Position numbers and translations under genes: made by a program | The notes under the pieces: model-generated | Told to the model about the DNA's origin: nothing | The model's database searches: none | Seen by the model: the letters and a program-made list of their open reading frames with translations, nothing else | In this document: one piece after another, positions 22,062 to 29,561 of the stretch | How the letters are laid out: each line of letters begins with the position of its first letter | Position numbering within the stretch: the first letter of the stretch is position 1 | Source: Pseudomonadota bacterium | GTDB lineage: Bacteria > Pseudomonadota > Gammaproteobacteria > Burkholderiales > Burkholderiaceae_C | Length of the DNA stretch: 64,000 nucleotides | Direction: 5' to 3' | Assembly: GCA_021808445.1 (NCBI GenBank) | Contig: JAKBBP010000007.1 | Coordinates: forward strand, 28,091-92,090

Positions 22062-23860
22062 AGCTGCGCCATGGGTTGACGGCCGGCTTCGTGCTGCTCA
22101 TGGCGGTGCTGCCCTGGCTGCTCGGAAGCTACGGGCGCACGCTCCTGGACTACATCGGTCTGGCCACGATCGTGGTGCTGGGCCTGGTGCTGCTGACCGG
22201 GGTGGGTGGGCTGACGAGTTTCGGCCAGGCGGCCTTCGTCGGCATGGGCGCCTACACCAGCGCCTACCTGTGCACGGCGCAGGGCTGGAGCCCCTGGTGG
22301 GGGCTGGTGGCTGCCCTGGTGCTGGTGACGCTGGCCGCGCTGCTGCTGGGCTGGCTGACCCTGCGCATGAGCGGGCATTTCCTGCCCCTGTCCACGCTGG
22401 CCTGGGGCCTGAGCATCTACCTGGTGTTCGGCAACGTGCAGGCCATCGGGGGGCAGACGGGCATGAGCGGTATCGAGCCGATCAGCCTGCTGGGGGTCCG
22501 GCTGAGCACGGCGCTGCAGTACCACTACCTGATCTGGGGCGTGGTGCTGCTGATCGTCTGGACCGTGCACAACATGCTGGATTCGCGCGAGGGGCGGGCG
22601 ATGCGCGCGCTCAAGGGAGGCACGCTGATGGCCGAGGCCATGGGGGTGAACACCACGCGCTTCAAGACCATCCTGTTCGTGCTGGCGGCGCAGTACGCGG
22701 CCGTGTCGGGCTGGCTGTACGCGCACATGCAGGGTTTCGTGAACCCCACGCCCTTCTCGCTGGGCCAGGGCATCGAGTACCTGTTCATGGGGGTGGTGGG
22801 CGGCATCGCCGACCTGTGGGGCGCGGTGCTGGGCTCCTCGCTGTATTCGCTGCTGCGCCAGTGGCTGCAGGACTGGCTGCCACACCTGCTGGGGCGCAGC
22901 GGCAGCTTCGAGGGCCTGGCCTTCGGGGTGCTGATGATCCTGATCCTGCAGCGCGCGCCGGAAGGGTTGTGGGCGCGGCTGCGTGCGCTGGGGGCGCGCT
23001 GGAGCACGGCGGCCTCGCAGCCGCCGCGGCGCCCGAGCGCGCCGGTGCTGGCCGAGCGCGCCCGCCCGGCCGCCGGGGAGGTGGTGCTGCAGGTGCGCGG
23101 GCTGACCAAGCGCTTCGGAGGGTTGGTGGCCAACAACGCCATCAGCTTCGAGGTGCGCGCCGGCGAGGTGCTGGCGCTGATCGGTCCCAACGGGGCGGGC
23201 AAGAGCACGCTGTTCAACTGCATTTCCCAGGTCGACCGCGCGAGCTCGGGAGAAGTGCATTTCCGCGACCGCGCGGTGCACCGGATGGATTCGCGCGCGG
23301 TGGCCGCGTTGGGGCTGAGCCGTACCTTCCAGCATGTGCGCCTGCTGCCGCGCATGAGCGTGCTGGACAACGTGGCGCTGGGCGCGCACCTGCGCGGGCA
23401 CCACAGTTTCGTGGCCTCGGCCTGGCGCCTGGACCGCGCGCAGGAAGCCTCCATCCAGGCCACCGCCTGGCAGCAGCTCGAACGCTGCGGGTTGGTCGAG
23501 CACGCGCACGCGTCCGCCGGCAGCCTGCCGCTGGGCCTGCAGCGGGTGGTGGAAATCGCGCGCGCGCTGGCAACAGACCCCTGCCTGCTGCTGCTGGACG
23601 AGCCGGCGGCGGGGCTGCGCTACCTGGAGAAGCGCAACCTGGCCCAGTTGCTGCAGCAATTGCGGTCCCAGGGAATGGCCATCCTGCTGGTCGAGCACGA
23701 CCTGGACTTTGTCATGGGCCTGGCCGACCGCGTGGTGGCCATGGACTTCGGCGAGAAGATCGCCGAGGGGCTGCCGCGGGAGGTGCAGAAGCACCCGGCG
23801 GTGATCGAGGCCTACCTGGGCGGGCTCGACGAGCCGGCGCCGCAAGGAGAGGCGGCATGA
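22058..23860 (+). CDS. Fused ABC permease (LivM class) and ATPase (LivG class)
   Basis: A single 600-residue polypeptide joins two normally separate importer parts. Residues 1-300 are a LivM-type permease with multiple membrane segments (GLTSFGQAAFVGMGAYTSAY; GIEYLFMGVVGGIADLWGAVLGS). After a Pro/Arg-rich linker (about 305-345) comes an ATPase with Walker A GPNGAGKSTLFN at about residue 376, a divergent signature (LPLGLQRVVEIARALA rather than LSGGQ), Walker B LLLLDEPAAGL and the switch His in LVEHDLDF. LivM-LivG fusions occur in several proteobacterial importers for aromatic compounds. It overlaps livH upstream and livF downstream by four bases each. Confidence 0.92.
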   Translation: MKLRHGLTAGFVLLMAVLPWLLGSYGRTLLDYIGLATIVVLGLVLLTGVGGLTSFGQAAFVGMGAYTSAYLCTAQGWSPWWGLVAALVLVTLAALLLGWLTLRMSGHFLPLSTLAWGLSIYLVFGNVQAIGGQTGMSGIEPISLLGVRLSTALQYHYLIWGVVLLIVWTVHNMLDSREGRAMRALKGGTLMAEAMGVNTTRFKTILFVLAAQYAAVSGWLYAHMQGFVNPTPFSLGQGIEYLFMGVVGGIADLWGAVLGSSLYSLLRQWLQDWLPHLLGRSGSFEGLAFGVLMILILQRAPEGLWARLRALGARWSTAASQPPRRPSAPVLAERARPAAGEVVLQVRGLTKRFGGLVANNAISFEVRAGEVLALIGPNGAGKSTLFNCISQVDRASSGEVHFRDRAVHRMDSRAVAALGLSRTFQHVRLLPRMSVLDNVALGAHLRGHHSFVASAWRLDRAQEASIQATAWQQLERCGLVEHAHASAGSLPLGLQRVVEIARALATDPCLLLLDEPAAGLRYLEKRNLAQLLQQLRSQGMAILLVEHDLDFVMGLADRVVAMDFGEKIAEGLPREVQKHPAVIEAYLGGLDEPAPQGEAA

Positions 23861-24597
23861 ACCCCCCCTCAAGCTCGCAGCCCCTGCTGCGCGTGCAGGG
23901 CCTGAGCGTGAACTACGGCAAGGTGCAGGCGGTGCGCGGCGTGGACCTGGAGGTGCCCGGCGGCAGCATCGTCACCGTGATCGGTCCCAACGGCGCCGGC
24001 AAGACCACCTTGCTGGCTGCGGTCATGGGTCTGCTGCGCGCCAGCGGCCAGGTATCGTTCGATGGACGCGACCTGGGGCGCGCCGATGCGCAGCAGCGCG
24101 TGGAGGCGGGGATCGGCCTGGTCACCGAGAAGCGCGACCTGTTCGGCTCCATGAGCGTGCACGACAACCTGCTGCTGGGGGCTTTCCGCCGCCGTGACGG
24201 GCGTGCGGCGCGCCAGCGCGAGCTCGAGCGGGTCTACGAGTTGTTCCCTCGGCTGAAAGAGCGCCGCGCGCAGGCGGCGCAGACCCTGTCGGGCGGGGAG
24301 CGCCAGATGCTGGCGCTGGGGCGTGCGCTGATGGGCGCGCCGCGCCTGCTCATGCTCGACGAGCCCAGCCTTGGGCTGGCCCCCCGCATCGTGCGCGAGG
24401 TGCTGCATGCGGTGGCCCGTTTGCGCGACGCCGGCATGAGCGTGCTGCTCATCGAGCAGAACGCGCGCGCGGCCCTGCAGGTGGCCGACTTCGGCTACGT
24501 GCTCGAGCTGGGCGAGGTGTCCATGCATGGCCCGGCCCGCCAGTTGCTGCACGACCCCAAGGTCGAGGCCACGTACCTGGGAATGCTCAGGGACTGA
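23857..24597 (+). CDS. Branched-chain-type ABC transporter ATP-binding protein (LivF class)
   Basis: A 246-residue ATPase: Walker A GPNGAGKTTLLAAV near residue 43, signature LSGGERQMLALGRAL, Walker B LLMLDEPSLGLAP and H-loop region LLIEQNARAAL, all typical of LivF. ATG 23857 overlaps the stop of the permease-ATPase fusion (ATGA), although the frame is open a long way upstream. It completes the importer of binding protein, permease, permease-ATPase and ATPase. The stop is the last gene of the cluster, with no terminator hairpin seen. Confidence 0.93.
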   Translation: MNPPSSSQPLLRVQGLSVNYGKVQAVRGVDLEVPGGSIVTVIGPNGAGKTTLLAAVMGLLRASGQVSFDGRDLGRADAQQRVEAGIGLVTEKRDLFGSMSVHDNLLLGAFRRRDGRAARQRELERVYELFPRLKERRAQAAQTLSGGERQMLALGRALMGAPRLLMLDEPSLGLAPRIVREVLHAVARLRDAGMSVLLIEQNARAALQVADFGYVLELGEVSMHGPARQLLHDPKVEATYLGMLRD

Positions 24598-24712
24598 GGC
24601 CGTCGCCGCGCCGGCCTGCCCTGCGCGCCGGGCGCGCGCCCGCGCGGCGCCGCGCGGATGTATGCTCGTCCTTGCCGCGTGTCGACGCGGCGACGCCTTC
24701 GAGGACTCCGTC

Positions 24713-26119
24713 ATGAACGATCGTATTTCGCCCGCCGCGCTGCGGCGCGAGGCTCCCGCCGAGCTGTTGCAGCGCCTGGGCGCGCGCTTCGGTGATGCCT
24801 TCAGCACCGCGCGCGCGGTATGCGAGCAGCATGGGCGTGACGAATCTCCCTTCGACGTCGCCCCGCCCTCGGGCGTGGTGTTCTGCACCACCACCGAGGA
24901 CGTGGCCGATGCGGTGCGCCTTTGCGCAGCGCACGCCGTGCCGGTCATCGCCTTCGGCGCCGGTTCCTCGCTGGAGGGCCAGCTCCTGGCCGTGCAGGGA
25001 GGCATCACGCTCGATCTCACACGCATGAACCGGGTGCTCGAGGTGGCCGCCGAGGACATGCTGGCGACCGTGCAGGCCGGGGTGACGCGCCTGCAGCTCA
25101 ACGAGGAGCTGCGCCACAGCGGCCTGTTCTTCCCCATCGATCCCGGTGCCGATGCGACCCTGGGCGGCATGACCGCGACGCGCGCCAGCGGCACCAATGC
25201 CGTGCGCTACGGCACCATGCGCGACAACGTGCTGGCACTCACCGTGGTGCTGGCCGACGGCCGCGTGGTGCGCACCGGCACCCGAGCCCGCAAGAGCAGT
25301 GCCGGCTACGACCTCACCCGCCTGTTCGTGGGCAGCGAGGGGACGCTGGGCATCGTCACCGAGGTCACGCTGCGCCTGCACCCGCAGCCGCAGGCGGTGG
25401 CCGCGGCGGTGTGCTCCTTTCCCGACGTGGCCAGCGCGGTGGATTGCACCATCGAGTTGATCCAGGCGGCGGTGCCGATCGCCCGCTGCGAGCTGATGGA
25501 CGCCCACGCGGTGCGCGCGGTCAACGCCCACGATCACCTGGGGCTGCCCGAGCAGCCCCTGCTGCTCATGGAGTTCCACGGCACCGCCGACGGCGTGCGT
25601 GAGCAGGCGCAGACCACGCAGGAAATCGCCGCCGGCCACCAGGGTTCCGACTTCGCGTGGGCCGACACGCCGGAAGAGCGCAGCAGGCTGTGGAAGGCCC
25701 GGCACCACGCCTATCTGTCGGCGCTGCAGACCCGCCCCGGATGCCGCTGCGTGACCACCGACACCTGCGTGCCCATCTCCCGCCTGGCCGAGAGCATCAA
25801 CGATACCGTGGCCGAGGCGGATGCCGCGGGCCTGCCGTACTTCGTGGTCGGCCACGTCGGCGATGGGAACTTCCACGTGGGGTATCTGATCGATCCCGCG
25901 CGACCCGAAGAGCGCGAACTGGCCGAAAGCCTGAATGCCAGCCTGGTGCGCCGTGCGCTGCGACTGGGCGGCACCTGCACCGGCGAACACGGCGTGGGTC
26001 TGCACAAGCAGGAGTTCCTGCTGGAGGAGGCCGGGGAATTGGCCATCGAGTTGATGCGCACCCTCAAGCAGGCGCTGGACCCGGCGGGAATCCTCAACCC
26101 GGGCAAGATCTTCCGCTGA
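24713..26119 (+). CDS. D-lactate dehydrogenase (cytochrome)-like FAD-binding oxidase
   Basis: A 468-residue member of the FAD_binding_4/FAD-oxidase_C (GlcD/Dld) family. Visible are the PP-loop FAD motif VIAFGAGSSLEGQLLAVQGG, the pyrophosphate segment PGADATLGGMTATRASGTNA, and the C-terminal catalytic segments VVGHVGDGNFHV and GGTCTGEHGVGLHKQEFL, which together fit D-lactate or 2-hydroxy-acid dehydrogenases passing electrons to cytochrome c or quinone. No signal peptide is seen. The frame opens at 24527 inside livF, but ATG 24713 matches family length. Glycolate or another 2-hydroxy acid is an alternative substrate. Confidence 0.88.
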   Translation: MNDRISPAALRREAPAELLQRLGARFGDAFSTARAVCEQHGRDESPFDVAPPSGVVFCTTTEDVADAVRLCAAHAVPVIAFGAGSSLEGQLLAVQGGITLDLTRMNRVLEVAAEDMLATVQAGVTRLQLNEELRHSGLFFPIDPGADATLGGMTATRASGTNAVRYGTMRDNVLALTVVLADGRVVRTGTRARKSSAGYDLTRLFVGSEGTLGIVTEVTLRLHPQPQAVAAAVCSFPDVASAVDCTIELIQAAVPIARCELMDAHAVRAVNAHDHLGLPEQPLLLMEFHGTADGVREQAQTTQEIAAGHQGSDFAWADTPEERSRLWKARHHAYLSALQTRPGCRCVTTDTCVPISRLAESINDTVAEADAAGLPYFVVGHVGDGNFHVGYLIDPARPEERELAESLNASLVRRALRLGGTCTGEHGVGLHKQEFLLEEAGELAIELMRTLKQALDPAGILNPGKIFR

Positions 26120-26163
26120 GCCGGGGCGGCGGGACGCCAGGGCATCGCGCGGGGAACGCATCC

Positions 26164-26880
26164 ATGTGCGGCCGCTACGTCCTGAAAAGTGCTCCCCGGC
26201 GCATCCTGGAGCAGTTCGGCATCGCCGACGGCCGCGGCGAGTCCTCGCGCAGCGAGGAATGGCGCCCGCGATTCAACCTCGCTCCCGGACAGTTCGCCCC
26301 GGTCGTGCGCTCGGATGCAGCCGGGCCGTGCCTGGACATGCTGCGCTGGGGCCTGGTGCCCGCCTGGGCGCATGACGAGAGTTTCGCGCAGCGTACCGTC
26401 AACGCGCGCGGCGAGACGGCCAGCCGGCTTCCGGCCTTTCGCGCGGCCTTCAAGGCGCGTCGCTGCATCGTTCCGGCCGACGGCTTCTACGAATGGCAGT
26501 ATGTGCGGGGCAGCAGCCACAAGCAGCCCTGGTACATCCATCGCCACGACGGCGAACTGCTGGCCTTCGCCGGCCTGTGGGAGCACTGGCAGCCCCGTGG
26601 CCGGCCCGAGGCACTGCGCTCCTTCACCATCATCACCACCGAGGCCAATGCCTGGATGGCCCCGGTGCATGCGCGCATGCCGGTGATCCTCGACGCGCAG
26701 GGCGTGACCGCCTGGCTGGACGCGGCGACCCCCGCCGAGGCCCTGCAGGGCCTGCTGAGGCCAGCGCCGGAGGATCTGCTGCAGCGCCACCCCGTCGGCC
26801 GCGCGGTGGGGAACCCACGCAACGACTCCGGGCAACTGCTCGAGGCCGTGGAACCCGAAGTCCCCATCCTTCCCGATTGA
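26164..26880 (+). CDS. SRAP domain protein (YedK/HMCES, abasic-site shield)
   Basis: A 238-residue SRAP protein that crosslinks to abasic sites in single-stranded DNA. The catalytic Cys follows the start Met (MCGRYVL, Cys2 exposed after Met removal). Other conserved residues are Asn38 in FNLAPGQ, Glu110 in DGFYEW and His169 in VHARMPVIL. These match the known thiazolidine-forming active site, so the protein is predicted to be active. The start is fixed by the Cys2 requirement, although the frame is open from 25657. It sits 44 bases after the dehydrogenase gene, with no obvious DNA-repair partner. Confidence 0.95.
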   Translation: MCGRYVLKSAPRRILEQFGIADGRGESSRSEEWRPRFNLAPGQFAPVVRSDAAGPCLDMLRWGLVPAWAHDESFAQRTVNARGETASRLPAFRAAFKARRCIVPADGFYEWQYVRGSSHKQPWYIHRHDGELLAFAGLWEHWQPRGRPEALRSFTIITTEANAWMAPVHARMPVILDAQGVTAWLDAATPAEALQGLLRPAPEDLLQRHPVGRAVGNPRNDSGQLLEAVEPEVPILPD

Positions 26881-26978
26881 CCTCGCCGGTCCGTGCATCC
26901 GGCGGCGCGTCCACGCGCCGGCAGCGATTCAGCGACAATTCGCCCGCGCCCCCGATCGCGGGCGAACCATCCTGCGTC

Positions 26979-28364
26979 ATGCCTGCACCTGGCCACCTCT
27001 CGCCCCGGGCCCGCCTGGCCCAATTGCCCTACGTGGCCTGGATCATCCTCTACAGCGCCGTGCTGTGGGGCTTGTTCGGTGCCTTGCTCGGCGCCGTGGC
27101 CCCGGACCTGCGGTCCCAACTCGGTGTCAGCCTGGGGCAGGTCGGCAGCCTGATGTCCCTGTGGGTCGCGGGCGGCGCGGCGGGCGCCTTTCTCGGCGGA
27201 ACCCTGGCCAGGCGGTACCGGCCGCAGCGACTGCTGTCGACCTATGCCGGCTTGGCGCTTCTGGCCGTGAGTGCGCTGCTGCTGGCCTCGAACTGGCATG
27301 CGGTGGCCGCCGCGCTGGTCCTGATCGGCCTGTGCGAGACCGCCTTGTTCACCCTGGGGCATGGGCTGCTGGCCGAGATCAGCGATGATGCGGAGGAGCG
27401 CACCCGGGTGCTCAGCCTGGTCGACGTGTGCTACTCGACGGGCACGATCCTGTCGCCGCTGCTGGTCAGCGCGGCCTTTGTCGCGATCCCGAGCTGGCGC
27501 GCGCCGTACGCCGTGTTCGGGCTGCTCACCGTGACCCTGTGGGTCGGAACACGGATGCGCCGGCGCCTGGATGATGTGCGCTTCCGGCACGACGAGGCCG
27601 CTGTGGGCCCGGCGGGCGCACCCGGCTACCGAAGCCTGCTGGCGCATCCGCTGGTGCGTGCGGTGCTCGTGTCCGGGGTCTGCAGTGGCTTTGTCGAGTG
27701 GGGCCAGTATTTCTGGTTCGTCAGCTACGCCAACGGCGGCCTGGGCCTGCCGCAGCAGACCGCGCGCCTGGCCCTGGATGGCTTGATGGTCGGCATGACC
27801 CTGGGGCGTCTGTGGCAGGCCTTCTGGAAAAGCCGCTGGACCATGGAGCAGAAGCTGCAGGGCCTGAGCCTGCTCGCCACGGGCGCGATCGGCGTCCTGG
27901 CCCTGCTTCCGCGGGGCAGCCCGGCCCTGGCCCTGGCCACCATGAACGTGGCGGCCGGCCTGGGTGTGTCGGTCGGGTTTCCGATTCTGCTCGGCAGCGC
28001 GCTGCGCGGTGTTCCCGAGGCTGCGCCGCGGCTGTCGGCGCTGTTGATGCTGTCGTTCACGCTGGGCTCCCAGCTCGCATCTCTCGGCCTGGGGCAGCTG
28101 GCCGCGCGGGTGAACCTGCGAGCGACCTACATCGCGCTGGCGCTCGGCGGCGTCGCCCTGTGTCTGGGGGTGCGGCGCCTGAGCCGGCTGTTGCGTTCGA
28201 TGCCGCCCGCCGACGCCCCGGAGCGCCGGGACGAGAGCTGCGGTCGGCTCGCGTCCTGCGTCCGGCAGGAGGTCGAGCCGGCGCGCGTGGAGTTGCTGGA
28301 TCCTGGGCTGCAAGCTCCGGCGCTGTGCGTGGCGGCTCCTGTGCAGGAAGCCGGGGATCGCTGA
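26979..28364 (+). CDS. Major facilitator superfamily transporter
   Basis: A 461-residue membrane protein with about twelve hydrophobic segments. The first half contains a glycine-rich LWVAGGAAGAFLGGTLARRY loop resembling the MFS motif A region, and the central loop (VGTRMRRRLDDVRFRHDEA) is charged, as in MFS proteins. A hydrophilic C-terminal tail of about 60 residues (PERRDESCGRLASCVRQEV onward) is unusual and may come from read-through into formerly non-coding DNA. The protein is most like sugar/drug MFS members such as the TsgA group. The substrate is unknown. The frame is open upstream; ATG 26979 was chosen for the first membrane helix. Confidence 0.88.
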   Translation: MPAPGHLSPRARLAQLPYVAWIILYSAVLWGLFGALLGAVAPDLRSQLGVSLGQVGSLMSLWVAGGAAGAFLGGTLARRYRPQRLLSTYAGLALLAVSALLLASNWHAVAAALVLIGLCETALFTLGHGLLAEISDDAEERTRVLSLVDVCYSTGTILSPLLVSAAFVAIPSWRAPYAVFGLLTVTLWVGTRMRRRLDDVRFRHDEAAVGPAGAPGYRSLLAHPLVRAVLVSGVCSGFVEWGQYFWFVSYANGGLGLPQQTARLALDGLMVGMTLGRLWQAFWKSRWTMEQKLQGLSLLATGAIGVLALLPRGSPALALATMNVAAGLGVSVGFPILLGSALRGVPEAAPRLSALLMLSFTLGSQLASLGLGQLAARVNLRATYIALALGGVALCLGVRRLSRLLRSMPPADAPERRDESCGRLASCVRQEVEPARVELLDPGLQAPALCVAAPVQEAGDR

Positions 28365-28747
28365 GTCTGTGCGTCGGAGCAGGTGAAACGACGAACCGGG
28401 CCTTCGAGCTCGGGCCAGGACGCCGCCCGCGTCACCGGTTCAGGGCGACGACAGCCCGGTGTGTGTGTGCGCGCACCGATACGAGGACTGGGCGCGGTGC
28501 CCCCCAGGGGACCGAGATGCCGCGCTTCAGTCACCCATGGGCGCCACCCGTAGCCTTTTCACGGGCTTTCATGGAAGGATCACGATAGCGCTGAGCAAGA
28601 TGGATGACCTCCCGCGGGTATCCCGACAAGCAGCACGGTCCCTGCGACGGTAGTTGGCAAAGCGATCATCGGCCTCGACGCCAGGCGTTCACCAGGCCAG
28701 CATACCGAGATGGCCACGCCCACGCTTTGGAGGAGGTTCTGGCTTCC
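28365..28747. other. 383-bp non-coding stretch between MFS gene and TetR gene
   Basis: Several short open frames exist on both strands, but none has a ribosome-binding site with a recognisable protein. A GGAGGAGG sequence near its end, about 11 bases before ATG 28748, is the probable ribosome-binding site of the TetR-like gene. I see no repeat, terminator or RNA gene here. Confidence 0.5.
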
Positions 28748-29164
28748 ATGGAAAGGCTCAGGCAGTTTGATGAGGACGTGGTCCTCGAGAAGGTGCTGGC
28801 GGTGTTCTGGGCCCAAGGGTGGCAAGCCCCTTCGATGGCCGCCCTGGCTCAGGCTGCCGATGTCCAGCGCGGCTCGCTGTACCACGCCTATGGCAGCAAG
28901 GAGCACCTGTTTCAGCTGGCTTTTGACCGATATGCGGCTCGTGTTCTCGCCGAATCGCGTCAGGCCCTGGACTTGCGACGATCGCTTGCGGTGCCTCCAG
29001 AGGCTGCTGCGCAGACCATCATCGTCTTCACGCGAGGCCTGGCCGTCATGGAACGGATGGATCACGAGCCCCAGCGGCTGCGCGCCTTGGCAGCGCATGT
29101 GACGACGCTTCTTCTTCGGCCTGTGCCGCCGGATCGGAGGGATCGCGTCGCGAAAGTCCGATGA
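28748..29164 (+). pseudogene. TetR/AcrR family regulator with apparent internal deletion
   Basis: The frame gives 138 residues, against about 190-200 for this family. Residues 1-70 form an intact TetR DNA-binding domain (FDEDVVLEKVLAVFWAQGW, MAALAQAADVQRGSLYHAYG, SKEHLFQLAFDRYAARVLAE). After ALDLRRS it jumps straight to LAVPPEAAAQTIIVFTRGLAVMER, which resembles the last helices of such regulators. The central helices of the ligand domain, roughly 50-60 residues, seem to be missing without a frameshift. The DNA-binding half may still work, but effector control is doubtful. It lies beside tRNA-Leu in an eroded region. The missing-middle reading is an inference from family architecture. Confidence 0.6.
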
Positions 29165-29329
29165 AAGGGATCTGGGGTGGTCGTCACGCCGGCCGCCTTC
29201 TGCGCCGATGGACTTCGATAGCGGGCTTGTGCAGGCGTCGCCAACTCGGGCGCGCGACTTCAGCCCCGAGAGCCTGTGCGGGAGAGGCAGGACAAGCCGG
29301 GAACAAGGCCGAACAAGACAACGCCCAAC

Positions 29330-29360
29330 AAAAAACCCCGCAACTCTTGGAGCTGCGGGG
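29330..29360 (-). terminator. Intrinsic terminator of tRNA-Leu
   Basis: On the minus strand a GC-rich hairpin is followed by six T residues. Its arms lie at 29336-29345 and 29351-29360 (ten bases each, with one G-T pair). It starts nine bases beyond the tRNA CCA end and is a clear rho-independent terminator. Confidence 0.85.
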
Positions 29361-29368
29361 TCTTGAAT

Positions 29369-29453
<85 letters not shown>

Positions 29454-29561
29454 CGAAAGCGAAACTATAGCAGCTTTTTCTCGCGTGTCCAGTATGCTGC
29501 TAACAACACGCGTTGGCGCGGGTCCATCCCGGGGCCGCCGGCGCGACGCAAGGGGAAGGCA

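Noticed and set aside
22027..24597. 856-residue open frame through the permease-ATPase fusion
   Set aside because: It is the livF frame extended backwards through GC-rich DNA. The upstream part has no recognisable protein, and livF starts at 23857.
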